From positions 62,001 to 126,000 of the forward strand of contig NZ_JOFS01000009.1 of assembly GCF_000719285.1 (NCBI RefSeq): a stretch of 64,000 nt of DNA, in the 5' to 3' direction. Position 1 is the stretch's first letter, and each line of letters begins with the position of its first letter. Of the stretch, positions 34,287-44,200 are shown in pieces. Made by a program: the position numbers and the translations under genes. The notes below the pieces were generated by a model. That model had not been told where the DNA came from, did no database searches, and saw only the letters and a list, made by a program, of their open reading frames with translations. Origin of the DNA: Streptomyces bicolor. Its GTDB lineage: Bacteria; Actinomycetota; Actinomycetes; Streptomycetales; Streptomycetaceae.

Positions 34287-34814
34287 ATGACGGCCTACCT
34301 CGCACGCGCCATCGATCCGACGGTCCTGAAGGAGTTGCGCTCAGTTGACGACGCGGGACGCCGCATGGTTCCCGTGACCGACGAGGAGGGCGGGGCGCCG
34401 TTGCGCTGCTGCCTGCGCCGCAGCGCTCCCGGCGATCGGATCGCGCTCGTCTCGTACGCGCCCCTGCGGCGCTGGGCGGCGGAGCACGGGGTCGATCCGG
34501 GGGCCTACGACGAGCAGGGGCCGGTGTTCGTCCACGCCGAGGAGTGCGACGGCCCCGACGGGGACACGCTGCCCTTCACCAACGCCCACCGCACGCTGCG
34601 GCGGTACTCGGCCGACGGGCGGATCCTCGGGGGCCGGCTCGTGGAATCGGGGGGTTTCGAGGGGGCCTTCGCGGAGGCTTTCGCCGACCCAGCGGTGGCG
34701 GTCGTCCATGTGCGGGCTGTGGAGTACGGGTGTTTCCTCTATGAGGTGCGCAAGAGTTGGCTCTCTATCGGTAGTACGATTGGTAGCCAAGGTGGTCATA
34801 CCTTGCTACCCTGA
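34287..34814 (+). CDS. DUF1203 family protein
   Basis: A 175-residue protein of the DUF1203 family, recognised by GGAPLRCCLRRSAPGDRIALVSY (shown as PLRCCLRRSAPGD and ALVSYAPL), DEQGPVFVHAEEC and VRAVEYGCFLYEVR. Two adjacent cysteines and a Tyr-Gly-Cys triplet are conserved. Function unknown. The family normally ends near FLYEVR; here about 20 further residues are encoded by DNA that also forms the operator of the following toxin-antitoxin genes, so the tail may be fortuitous. Start ATG 34287. Confidence 0.85.
   Translation: MTAYLARAIDPTVLKELRSVDDAGRRMVPVTDEEGGAPLRCCLRRSAPGDRIALVSYAPLRRWAAEHGVDPGAYDEQGPVFVHAEECDGPDGDTLPFTNAHRTLRRYSADGRILGGRLVESGGFEGAFAEAFADPAVAVVHVRAVEYGCFLYEVRKSWLSIGSTIGSQGGHTLLP
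34782..34810. promoter_or_regulatory. Operator dyad of the toxin-antitoxin operon
   Basis: GGTAGC(C)AAGGT pairs with ACCTTGCTACC around GGTCAT: an 11-bp inverted repeat with one extra C on the left. It lies 8 bp before the antitoxin start and inside the end of the DUF1203 reading frame. Ribbon-helix-helix antitoxins normally bind such a site to repress their own operon. Confidence 0.65.
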
Positions 34815-34818
34815 GGGT

Positions 34819-35049
34819 ATGAAGATCAGTGTGAGTCTGCCCGAGGAGGATGTTGCCTTCGTCGACGAGTACGCCGCGAAGAAAGCGGCGGACTCCCGGT
34901 CCGCGGTGATACACGACGCCATCGAGCTGCTGCGTCGAGCTCATCTGGAGCAGGAGTACGCGGAGGCGTTCGCCGAGTGGGACGGCAGCGAGGACGCCGA
35001 GTTCTGGGACCAGTTCTCGGGGGACGGGTTGACCGATGAAGCGCGGTGA
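34819..35049 (+). CDS. Ribbon-helix-helix antitoxin (MazE-like)
   Basis: A 76-residue antitoxin. The N-terminal strand-helix-helix (MKISVSLPEEDVAFVDEYAA, then SRSAVIHDAIELLRRA) is a ribbon-helix-helix DNA-binding fold. The acidic C-terminus (EAFAEWDGSEDAEFWDQF) is typical of the toxin-blocking tail. It overlaps the toxin gene by 14 bp, so the pair is translationally coupled. Start ATG 34819 follows TGAGGG. Confidence 0.9.
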   Translation: MKISVSLPEEDVAFVDEYAAKKAADSRSAVIHDAIELLRRAHLEQEYAEAFAEWDGSEDAEFWDQFSGDGLTDEAR

Positions 35050-35383
35050 CATCTACCTCGTCGACTACGAGCCGACGCGCGGCAGTGAGGCCAGCAAGGC
35101 GCGTCCGGCGGTGATCGTCTCGAACGACGGTGCGAATACGGCGGTCGAGCGCACCGGACGGGGCGTCGTGACGCTGGTTCCCCTGACCGCGAACACCTCG
35201 CGCGTCCATCCGTTCCAGGTGCTGCTTCCCGCGGGGGAGTGCGGTCTCCTCAAGGACTCCAAGGTGCAGTGCGAGCAGGTCCGTGCGCTGGCCCCGGACC
35301 GGCTGCTGCGGCCGATCGGGTCGGTACCTCGTCAGCGCATGGCACAGATCGACGCCGCCCTTCGGCTCCATCTCGACCTCTGA
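35036..35383 (+). CDS. MazF-type endoribonuclease toxin
   Basis: A 115-residue PemK/MazF family toxin, an mRNA interferase. Recognised by RGDIYLVDYEPTRGSEASKARPAVIVSND at the N-terminus (parts RGDIYLVDYEP and RPAVIVSND), VTLVPLTANTSRVHPFQV, and the C-terminal QVRALAPDRLL. Start ATG 35036 overlaps the antitoxin gene. The gene looks intact. The target sequence cannot be predicted. Confidence 0.92.
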   Translation: MKRGDIYLVDYEPTRGSEASKARPAVIVSNDGANTAVERTGRGVVTLVPLTANTSRVHPFQVLLPAGECGLLKDSKVQCEQVRALAPDRLLRPIGSVPRQRMAQIDAALRLHLDL

Positions 35384-35389
35384 GCACGA

Positions 35390-35429
35390 CGAAGGGGCGC
35401 CCCCCGTTCCCCGGCGGGCGCCCCTTTCG
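35390..35429. terminator. Bidirectional terminator between mazF and asd
   Basis: CGAAGGGGCGCCC pairs with GGGCGCCCCTTTCG (one extra T) across a 13-nt loop, between convergent genes. Confidence 0.7.
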
Positions 35430-35443
35430 CATGCGTACCGGCG

Positions 35444-36523
<1,080 letters not shown>

Positions 36524-36740
36524 TCAGTCTCGGCCCGCCTGTCCAATTGTTTGACCGGGATGCCCGAACCATGGGACGCGACGGACCCCGTCCCCGGCTC
36601 CGGTTCTACGGCTCCCACCCCGTCTGAGCTGCAGAAAATCGTCCCACGGCGGCCCCGCGCCGCAAGCTCGCCTGCCCGCACGCCACCGGGCTACGCAGCG
36701 GTGTGACGTACGCCTCTGCGGCACTGAGGAAAATCCGGCC

Positions 36741-36765
36741 GAACGTTTTGGCCCACACCGGCGTC
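36741..36765 (+). promoter_or_regulatory. Candidate ECF promoter upstream of the 36792 sigma gene
   Basis: GAAC-17 bp-CGTC ends 26 bp before the sigma-factor start. It lies in the 331-bp divergent region between asd and the sigma gene (36461-36791), where the only other visible feature is a TCCAATTGTTTGACC patch near 36541. Spacing is a little long for the ECF pattern, so this is tentative. Confidence 0.35.
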
Positions 36766-36791
36766 ATAGGCACAACACGGCGAGGGGAGGG

Positions 36792-37340
36792 GTGGCTGTG
36801 CTGCGCAGAAAGGCACGCCGCGGCCAGGGGGGCGGCGCCGTCCAGGACGTACTGGACGATCCGCTGGACGCGGCCCAGGAGCGTCGGGTGCGGGCGGTGC
36901 TCGCGCTGGGCGGGGTGCCGCAGGCGGACCTGCCGGACGGGGTACAGCAGGTCCGCCTGCGGCTGCTGGAGCGGACCGCGAGCGGCCGGGAGGCGCCGCG
37001 GGACGTGTCGGCGTGGGCGGCGGTGGTCGCCTCCAACCTCGCCATGGACTGGCACCGCGCCAAGAAGCGCCAGGAGCGGCTCGGCGAACGGCTCGCCGCC
37101 CTGCGCGAGCCGGCCCACCCCTCCGGCGAGGACACCAGGCTGCTCTCCCTCGCCGTCGCCCAGGGCCTGGACGAACTGCCCGACGCCCAGCGTCAGGTCC
37201 TCGTCCTGCGCTTCTACGCCGACCTGCCCGTGCGTGGCATCGCCGAGCAGCTCGGCATCCCGGAGGGCACGGTCAAGAGCAGGCTGCACACGGCGGTACG
37301 GGCCCTGCGCGCCCGCCTGCACGAGGACGAGGTGGTGTGA
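36792..37340 (+). CDS. ECF-type (SigE-like) RNA polymerase sigma factor
   Basis: A 182-residue sigma factor. Region 2 is short and partly degenerate (DLPDGVQQVRLRLLERTASG, SAWAAVVASNLAMDWHRAKKRQERL in parts, residues 40-100). Region 4 is clear: LDELPDAQRQVLVLRFYADLPVRGIAEQLGIPEGTVKSRLH (shown as QRQVLVLRFYADLPV and GIPEGTVKSRLH, residues 125-170). GTG 36792 follows a GGGGAGGG site. The downstream membrane gene starts one base after its stop, the usual sigma/anti-sigma pairing. Confidence 0.9.
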   Translation: MAVLRRKARRGQGGGAVQDVLDDPLDAAQERRVRAVLALGGVPQADLPDGVQQVRLRLLERTASGREAPRDVSAWAAVVASNLAMDWHRAKKRQERLGERLAALREPAHPSGEDTRLLSLAVAQGLDELPDAQRQVLVLRFYADLPVRGIAEQLGIPEGTVKSRLHTAVRALRARLHEDEVV

Positions 37341-37341
37341 C

Positions 37342-38085
37342 ATGGCCGCCGAGAACGAAGACCGGCGCAGCTACATCAGCAGCGACGATGCCCTGCTGGC
37401 CGCGATCATGGACGAGCCTCTGCCGGACGAGGCTCGCGCCGATTCCGCCTTCATGGCCGAGCACCGCTCCGCGGTCGCCGATGTGGCGCTGCTGCGGGAG
37501 CAGCTGGACATCATCGGGCGGGCGCTCGCCGAACCACCGGCACCGGCCCCCGAGCCCGCCCCGGTTCCGGTACGGCAGCCCTCCCGCGTCCGGCGGCGGG
37601 TGTTCGCCGCCGCCTTCGGCGGCCTCGCCGTGGCCGCCGCGGCGTCCGTGCTGGTCGGCATGGGCTGGCTGCTGACCCAGACCGGGTCCGGCGACACCGC
37701 GAGCTCGGGAGGGGACGCGGCCGCCGACAGCAAGGAGGCCGCCTCCCCGGCCTCCGGCACCGCCTTCGGCAGCCCCCACTACCTCGCCTGCGCCCGCCTG
37801 GTCGCCGAGGGCGACGTCATCGCCGTGGCGCCGGTGCCCGGGACGGGGCAGGAGCGGATCACCCTGAGCGTGACGCGCTTCTTCCAGCCGGCGAAGAGCG
37901 AGGACGGCGAGGTGACCTTCGTGATGGAGGAGGACTCAGTCGACAAGGGCGAACACATCCTGGTCGGCATCCCCAGGGACGCCGCGAGCCCGGACGTCTG
38001 GGTCGTCGGCGAGCAGGACATCGCCCCCGAACGGGCCTGGATCACCGCATCGCTGCCCGAGGCGCGCAAGCTGACCTGCGAATGA
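37342..38085 (+). CDS. Membrane protein, probable anti-sigma partner
   Basis: A 247-residue protein with an acidic cytoplasmic N-terminus (residues 1-80; DDALLAAIMDEPLPDEARAD), a Pro-rich linker, one transmembrane helix at about residues 88-112 (FAAAFGGLAVAAAASVLVGM) and an extracytoplasmic domain of about 130 residues with two cysteines (one near residue 150, one penultimate). No zinc motif is visible. Start ATG 37342, immediately after the sigma-factor stop. The anti-sigma role is inferred from coupling and topology. Confidence 0.82.
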   Translation: MAAENEDRRSYISSDDALLAAIMDEPLPDEARADSAFMAEHRSAVADVALLREQLDIIGRALAEPPAPAPEPAPVPVRQPSRVRRRVFAAAFGGLAVAAAASVLVGMGWLLTQTGSGDTASSGGDAAADSKEAASPASGTAFGSPHYLACARLVAEGDVIAVAPVPGTGQERITLSVTRFFQPAKSEDGEVTFVMEEDSVDKGEHILVGIPRDAASPDVWVVGEQDIAPERAWITASLPEARKLTCE

Positions 38086-38089
38086 CGAA

Positions 38090-38124
38090 GGGCGGGCGCC
38101 CGGTACTGGACCGGACGCCCGCCC
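38090..38124. terminator. Terminator after the sigma/anti-sigma pair
   Basis: GGGCGGGCG/CGCCCGCCC 9-bp stem with a 17-nt loop that can itself fold (CCGGTAC/..CCGG). Located just after the 37342 gene and before the convergent 38144 gene. Confidence 0.65.
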
Positions 38125-38143
38125 TCACGGCCGCGGCGACGAC

Positions 38144-38353
38144 TCAGTCCCACACCCAGCCGTCCGGCCCATCGCTCTGGGGAGGGGGCATGTGATCGCT
38201 GCCCTCGGACGGGCCTTTCTCATCGGCCGGCTGCAGGGCCACCGCCGAATACTCGGTGTCCGGTGTGCCGCTGACAGAAAGGGAAATGAACGGAATGGTC
38301 ACCGCTGTCATGATGCCGATAATTCTGGCGGACGCCGTGGTGCGATTTCTCAT
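38144..38353 (-). CDS. Small secreted protein, unknown
   Basis: A 69-residue candidate with a basic start (MRNRTTASAR), a hydrophobic signal stretch (residues 11-28, IIGIMTAVTIPFISLSVSG) and an acidic Pro-rich mature part ending GPDGWVWD. ATG 38353 has a weak GGTGGGGA just upstream. Codon use at the 5' end is less GC-rich than neighbours. It lies downstream of the LuxR gene on the same strand. No family recognised. Confidence 0.5.
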   Translation of the reverse strand: MRNRTTASARIIGIMTAVTIPFISLSVSGTPDTEYSAVALQPADEKGPSEGSDHMPPPQSDGPDGWVWD

Positions 38354-38503
38354 TTCCCCACCCGATTTCTGTGCCGATTGGTCTGCGCGGAGTCGGCGCC
38401 TACGGGGTCGGTGTCCGTCGCGCTTTTCCGCTCCGGAAGAAATCATCGACGCCTTCGGGTGTCCGTGTCAGTACTTCACTCTGGCCCACGGCGGACATGA
38501 CAC

Positions 38504-38815
38504 TCACATGCCATACTCCTCGGTGGCCTCGACCGTGAGCCAGAGATCCCCTTCGCAGCGGACCAGGGACCAGCCACGTAGCCGCTCCTCGTCCAGCCAC
38601 GAAAGACATGCGGCATGGGCCACGGACTCCGCCTCGCGGAGATCCCGTGCCTCCGTGAAGATCATGGCCGTGAGGCCCCGGCTGCTGCGCCGGAGAGTGA
38701 CGTGCGCGACGGCCGGTGGTGAAGCCCCCAACAAGTGCCCTGCAAAGGAAGGTTCGGGTGGATCGGTGGCGGTGGCCTCGGCGCGGGGTGCCAGAACGGC
38801 CTTGACGGCGAACAC
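38504..38815 (-). CDS. Hypothetical protein downstream of LuxR gene
   Basis: A 103-residue predicted soluble protein. GTG 38815 has AGGA seven bases upstream; a longer ATG form at 38878 has no ribosome site. The sequence alternates strands and a helix (AHVTLRRSSRGLTAMIFTEA, then LREAESVAHAACLSWLDEERL, then WSLVRCEGDLWLTVEATEEYGM in pieces), with normal high-GC codon use. It starts about 100 bp after the LuxR stop on the same strand and may be co-transcribed. Function unknown. Confidence 0.6.
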   Translation of the reverse strand: MFAVKAVLAPRAEATATDPPEPSFAGHLLGASPPAVAHVTLRRSSRGLTAMIFTEARDLREAESVAHAACLSWLDEERLRGWSLVRCEGDLWLTVEATEEYGM

Positions 38816-38916
38816 ACTTCGATCCTGACGGTCGTCGAGTGCATCCGCGCTCGTCCGGCAATGGCAGCAGGCTGCCATTGCCGGGTCCGGCCACCGAGCC
38901 CGATCCCGCGGAGCGG

Positions 38917-39903
38917 CTACATCCAGCCTCGCCGGGCGGCCTCGGCTCCCGCCTGGAACCGGCTCTGCGCGTCGAGACGTTCCAGCAGGGCCGCCATGTG
39001 CCGGCGCACCGTTCGCAGCGACACGCCCATCTTGCGGGCGATGCCCTCGTCGGTCAGCCCGGCGCCGAGCATCTTGAGCAGCGCGCGTTCACGATCGGTG
39101 GGCGCGTCGTCCTGTTCGCCTTCCGAGCGCGCCCCGAGCGGTGTGGCATGCTCCCAGACCATCTCGAAGAGCTCTCCCAGGGCCTTGACCAGGCTGGGGT
39201 AGCGAACGAGGTAGGCGCCTTGGCTGCTGTCGTCGACATCGATCGGGACGATGCCGGCGATGTCGTCGCAAAGGATCATGCGCATCGGCAGCACCTGCAC
39301 CGTGCGCGTCGCGCCGCCCAGGGAGGTCAGCCAGGTCGCGTAGTCGACGGTCGCCGGATCGTTGCGGACGCTTTCCAGGAAGACGGTGCGGATGCGTACA
39401 CCACGTGCCAGGTTCTGCTCGTCCAGTGGGCGGCCCGCGGCCAGCGCGGCGGGACTCAGTGCGCCGCCCGGAACGAAGGTGCGTACCTCCGACTCGGCCC
39501 GCTGGGACAGCTCCAACAGCCGCACCCGCACGGAGTCCACGCCGACGAGCCGCTCCGTGTCCCCGCTGCCGCGGCCGGTCGTCAGCGCCGCGTACTCGGC
39601 GGCCAGATCGGCGATGGCCGCCCGCTCCCGGGCGAGATGGGCACGCCGGGCGTCCAGTTCCGCCTCCAGGCGCCGCAGGGCGGGTGTCAGTGCGACCTCC
39701 GGGTTGACCGGGATGAACCCGCCACCGCTGTCCGCGCGTTCATGGAGCAGCGAGCGGTCCGTCAGTTGGTCGAGGGCGGAGCGGACCTCGTCCTCGGACA
39801 GCCGGGTGTTCCGTGCGATGTCCGCCAGCCCCCACTCGGGATGCTGGAGCAGTGCCCGGTAGACGGCTTGGACTTCAGTGCTCAGACTCGCCGTCTTGGA
39901 CAC
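38917..39903 (-). CDS. LuxR-type regulator with TrmB-like N-terminal helix-turn-helix
   Basis: A 328-residue regulator of a Streptomyces-rich class with two DNA-binding modules. An N-terminal winged helix (residues 10-75; LLQHPEWGLADIARNTRLSEDEVRSALDQLTDRSLL in parts), a coiled segment, a central phospholipase-D-like sensor region, and a C-terminal LuxR helix-turn-helix (LLKMLGAGLTDEGIARKMGV, SLRTVRRHMAALLERL). GTG 39903 is chosen for the AGGGGG site four to five bases upstream. It is divergent from a secreted-protein gene across 275 bp, the likely regulated promoter. Confidence 0.88.
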   Translation of the reverse strand: MSKTASLSTEVQAVYRALLQHPEWGLADIARNTRLSEDEVRSALDQLTDRSLLHERADSGGGFIPVNPEVALTPALRRLEAELDARRAHLARERAAIADLAAEYAALTTGRGSGDTERLVGVDSVRVRLLELSQRAESEVRTFVPGGALSPAALAAGRPLDEQNLARGVRIRTVFLESVRNDPATVDYATWLTSLGGATRTVQVLPMRMILCDDIAGIVPIDVDDSSQGAYLVRYPSLVKALGELFEMVWEHATPLGARSEGEQDDAPTDRERALLKMLGAGLTDEGIARKMGVSLRTVRRHMAALLERLDAQSRFQAGAEAARRGWM

Positions 39904-40178
39904 CTGTCCCCCTGATGTAACTCCAAGTAATTCTGTGGTCGCGTCGAAGTTTAAGGCGAAAGCCATGCAACGAACAGCACTTTCATGTGACAGGCGACCT
40001 TGGATGGGGTGAATTGGGCGATTCGCCCGGCCGGTTGGCCGCCACGTGCCAAGGCCGCCGGCTGCCACCCGGAAACTCTCGGGAATGCCGTGACGGCGTT
40101 CTAGATTCGGTGCAGTCGAACAGCGGGCCGGGAAATTCCGGAGCGCATCACCCACCACATTTCAGGAGTGGCTTCAGC
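39904..40178. promoter_or_regulatory. Divergent promoter region, LuxR and secreted-protein genes
   Basis: A 275-bp region without a gene. It holds an inverted repeat TTGGC-N8-GCCAA (40035-40052) around CCACGTG, a TAGATT possible -10 at 40102-40107, and CAGGAG before the 40179 start. The dyad is a reasonable candidate LuxR site. Confidence 0.4.
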
Positions 40179-40973
40179 ATGCTCGTTTCGCGCACTCTTC
40201 GCAGCGGCTTCGTCAAGTCGGCGATGGTTCTGAGCGCGGTGGCCGCGCTTTCCGCCACCGTTCCGGCAGCCCATGCGGCCGGAACTCCGGACCCGGCCGT
40301 GGCAGCTGCGCTGCAGCGTATTCAGAACGGAACGTGGACCAACGCGGACGCCGAACTGATCGCCGGCATTCCGGAGTTGGCCGCGACGACGCCGGACCCG
40401 CGCGTCGAGCCCAGGACGTCGGTCGAGGAGATCGAGTACGTCATCCTTCCCGACGGCACCATGGAATCCACCGCCACCTCGGGGCTCTCCGACGCGGACT
40501 CAGCCGCGGCGGAGACCAGCGACGGACTCAAGAGACTGCTGGCGGCCGACCGGGGGGACTCTACCGTCGGTGACGTCGTGGAGGTGCCCGAGGAGACCGC
40601 GGCGTCCGGCGCTTCGGTGAGAGCGGCCGCGGGCCGCTGGAAGTGGACACACGTCACCGTCACGAACTACAGCTACACGGGAACGGTGATCTACAAGTAC
40701 CACCACAAGGCGCGCTTCAAGTACGACGGATCCAAGGTCACGGCCTGGGGCGAGCGGTCCGACTACACCTCGAACGAGCAGGATGTCGTTCAGGTGGGCG
40801 AGCGCATGCGCAACGAGAAGAGCAGGGTTCCGGCCGCGTCGGCCACTTCGCTCATGAAGCGGCGCATCGATCTCTGTGCGCCCGTCTATGGTTGCTACGC
40901 CACCAACTACCCCTGGTCGAAGATCAAGGTGAAGGGGAACGGCGGCACATCCTTCACCAGCTCCAACAAGTAA
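40179..40973 (+). CDS. Secreted protein of unknown function
   Basis: A 264-residue protein with a clear signal peptide (SAMVLSAVAALSATVPAAHAAG, cleavage near residue 34 after AHA). A propeptide-like acidic section (about 35-140) is followed by a strand-rich basic domain (about 150-264) starting RWKWTHVTVTNYSYTGT, with two cysteines in CAPVYGCYATNYPW near the C-terminus. The change from acidic to basic halves suggests processing into a mature C-terminal product. Start ATG 40179. A tiny membrane-protein gene follows after 12 bp. No family recognised. Confidence 0.82.
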   Translation: MLVSRTLRSGFVKSAMVLSAVAALSATVPAAHAAGTPDPAVAAALQRIQNGTWTNADAELIAGIPELAATTPDPRVEPRTSVEEIEYVILPDGTMESTATSGLSDADSAAAETSDGLKRLLAADRGDSTVGDVVEVPEETAASGASVRAAAGRWKWTHVTVTNYSYTGTVIYKYHHKARFKYDGSKVTAWGERSDYTSNEQDVVQVGERMRNEKSRVPAASATSLMKRRIDLCAPVYGCYATNYPWSKIKVKGNGGTSFTSSNK

Positions 40974-40985
40974 GGAAGACGCCTG

Positions 40986-41147
40986 GTGGTCAAGCTTCTC
41001 CTGAAGGTTCTCGCGACTGTCGCGGTGTTCGCCGGCCTACTGGTCCTGCTCGGCAGCGGGTTCGGGACCATAGAGATCACCGCGTGGACGGTCCTGCTGG
41101 TCATCGCGGTCGCCGTTGTGGTCAAACGGCACAGGTCCGCGGGATGA
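40986..41147 (+). CDS. Tiny two-helix membrane protein
   Basis: A 53-residue hairpin membrane protein. GTG 40986 has AAGGAAG about nine bases upstream. Helix 1 is VFAGLLVLLGSGFG with its preceding residues, helix 2 WTVLLVIAVAVVV, linked by TIEITA, with a basic tail KRHRSAG. Placed 12 bp after the secreted-protein gene and followed directly by a strong hairpin, so the two form a transcription unit. It could assist export, or give immunity to the secreted product; both are guesses. Confidence 0.7.
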   Translation: MVKLLLKVLATVAVFAGLLVLLGSGFGTIEITAWTVLLVIAVAVVVKRHRSAG

Positions 41148-41151
41148 CGGA

Positions 41152-41187
41152 AGCGGGGCCGGTGCTCTGCCGAGCACCGGCCCCGCT
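41152..41187. terminator. Strong bidirectional terminator
   Basis: Perfect 16-bp stem AGCGGGGCCGGTGCTC and its complement around TGCC, between the convergent 40986 and subtilase genes. Confidence 0.85.
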
Positions 41188-41210
41188 CGTCCTCATGCCG
41201 GGAACTACTG

Positions 41211-44200
41211 CTACGGAACGGCCTTCTCGATGGTGACCGTGCTCGTCCCCGCGACCGTGCCGCGGCTGTTCACCAGCTGGAGCTCGCCGAAGAACTTCCG
41301 GCCCTCGGGAGCCGCGCCCTTCACCAGGACCTCGGCGGACACCTTCGCCGACTCGCCGCTCGCCAGCTTCACAGCCGTCGAGGCATCCGTGGTCACCGCG
41401 CCGAGCGAGGGCGCGAAGTACACGTCCTTGTAGCCGTACGACGTCGATCCGCTGGGAACGGAGTAGCCGTCGACGACGATCGTGTACGTACCGGCGGCCG
41501 GCGCGGTCACGCTGACCTTCTCCTCCGAGTCACCGTCGGCGGACTGACCGACGACCTGGCCGTCCTTGAGCACCGCGAGGTCGAGGTCCGCCTTCAGATC
41601 GGAGACGCCCCCGATCGCCACCTCAAGACGCTCCACACCCTCGGGGAGAGTGAGGGAGGTCTCCTGCGACTCGCCGTCCGCGATGGTCCTCTCGCCGACC
41701 ATGCCAGAACCCAGGGAGCCGCCCTTCAGGCTGCCGTCGATCGCGGAGAACTCGTTGGTGACGGTCCACTCCGCCGTGACCGGAGTGCCGATCTTCGCCT
41801 CGGCGATGGTCTTCTCCGCCGGGTCGAAGGTCGCGCCCAACACCTGGGCGTCGAGCTTGTACGGGTTGTCGAGCAGCGGCGACGTACGCCGGGACTCGAC
41901 CTCGATCTCCCAGACACCGGCCCGCGGGTCGGCGTACGACCGCACATCGGGCTTGCAGCCGTTGCCGTCGAGGTAGTTGTTGTAGCAGTACGGGGTGCCC
42001 GTGGTGTCGGCCGGGACGCCCGTCGGGTCGATGGCGATGAACCGGGTCTGGCTCTTGCCCTTCAGCCCGCCGATCGCGACCTCCAGCGACTTCGCGCCCT
42101 CGGGGACGGTCACGAAGTACGACTTGGTGCTGTTGCGCTGCACCGAACCCGACGCGGAGTAGGTGTACTTGAGCGGCGCGGAGACCACGACCGTGTTGAG
42201 GACCTGCTTGTCGATGCCCTCGGTGCGCGGGTCGTCGACCTCCAGGATCGCGCTCTTGATGCCCGCCGAGGACGGCTTGGCTGCGACCTTGACGGTGACC
42301 GGCTTGTTCAGGCCGAGGCGGATCTCGTCGTCGCCGATGATCCGGAAGGTGTCACCCGCGTTGTTCTCGAAGTCCAGCTCGTGCCGGATCGCCTTGTCCG
42401 GGCCGGACGTACGCGTGATCGTGACGTCGTACGTCTTCTTCTGCCCGGCCTTGAGGCCGCCCTCGCGGTCGTAGACGCCCGTGCCGAAGCCCGGCGTCTT
42501 CAGGAACTGGTCGATCGCGGTGTCGACCGGTGCCTTGATCGTGTACTCGTGGGCGGTGGCGCCGTCACGGATGGAGTCCCAGGCGTCCTCGATGTCGATG
42601 AGGCCGGCACCCTCCTCGTACGCCTGAACACCCTTGATGTGGTCGGCGGTCGAGGTGAGAGCCGTGCGCAGCTTCGCGGGCGTCAGGTCGATGCCCTTCT
42701 GCTTGGCGGCGCTCAGCAGCAGCGCCGACGCGCCCGCCGCCTGCGGGGACGCCATCGAGGTGCCCTGGAGCATGCCGTAGCCGGCCGGCAGCGAGTAGCC
42801 CGCCTCGGCGACCGGGGCGCCCGGCAGCCAGGTCTGGATGGTGTTGATCGCGGCGCCCGGCGCGGAGAGCGTCGGGGTGAAGCCGCCGTCCTCACGCGGG
42901 CCGCGCGAGGAGAACGGCATCATCGCGTACGGCTTGGACACGACCGAGCCGTAGTTGGCGGCCCAGGTCTCCTTGGAGACGGTCGCGCCGACCGAGATGA
43001 CCTTGGCGGCCAGGGCCGGGTCGCCGATGGTGTTGGCGCCGGGGCCGGAGTTGCCCGCCGATATCACCAGCTGGACGCCGTAGGTGTCGATGAGGCGCGT
43101 GTAGAGCTCGGCGCGGGCGTTGTTGCCGTCGTTCAGCGCCGGGAGACCGCCGATGGACATGTTGACGATGTCGACGCCGCGGTTGACGACGAGGTCGATC
43201 ATGCCCTCGGTGAGCGCGACGTTGGTGCAGCCGCCGGTCCAGGTGCAGGCGCGGGAGGAGACGAGCTTCGCGCCCGGCGCCGCGCCGTTCATCTCGCCGC
43301 CGAACAGGCCGTTCGCGGCGGTGATGCCGGCGACGTGCGTGCCGTGCTCGGACTCGATGACGCCGATGTTGACGAAGTCGCGCTTCTGGCCGACCCAGTC
43401 GCCGCCGAGGGGGTCCATCGGGACGTCCTTGCGGATCTCCACGACGAACGGCTGCCGCTCGGCGACGTCGGTGGCCGGGTTGTCGGTGCCGAAGTACCCG
43501 ATCTGGAAGCCGTCCTTGTACGGCTTCATCGGGGTGTCGTCACCGAAGTCGTTGTTGTTGTTCAGGTCGACCCGGACCGTGCCGGCCGCCGCGTCGTACA
43601 GCACGCCCCACGAGTCGGTCTTGTCGCCGTCGCGGTTGGCGTCACCCGCCGCGTCACCGCCGGTGGTGTACGACTCCAGGAATGTGCTCACCTGGTACGA
43701 ACCCGCGGGCGCCGTCCAGGTCTTGCCGCCGTAGGTGAAGGTGGGCCCGGAGACGGAGGTAACCATCGGGCGCCAGGTGCGGTCGCTGTCGACTATGGGG
43801 TCGGTGGCGGTGACCCAGTCGACTATCTTCCGCTCGCCGGTGGTGGTCTTCTGCAGCGCCGGGTGCCCGAGGTCCACACCGCTGTCGAGGATGCCGATGG
43901 TGATGCCACGGCCGTCCGACTTCGGGTGGTCCTCGACGAAGTCGACGGCGCCCGTCTCGAAGGACGGGTTGTACGGATTCTCCGCCGGGGTGTTCTTGCC
44001 CGGGGCGGCGGCCGCGGTGGCGGCGGCCGACGACTCCTTCGTGTCGACGGCGGGATCGTCCAGGGGTATCTCCTCGCGCAGGTCGATGCCGTGCACCGAG
44101 GAGAGCTTCGTGGCGGCGGCGATGGCCGAGTCGGCCTTGCCGGTGGGGACGGTGGCCCGGACGTAGCCGAGCTTGTCGTAGGTACGGCCCACAGAGCCGA

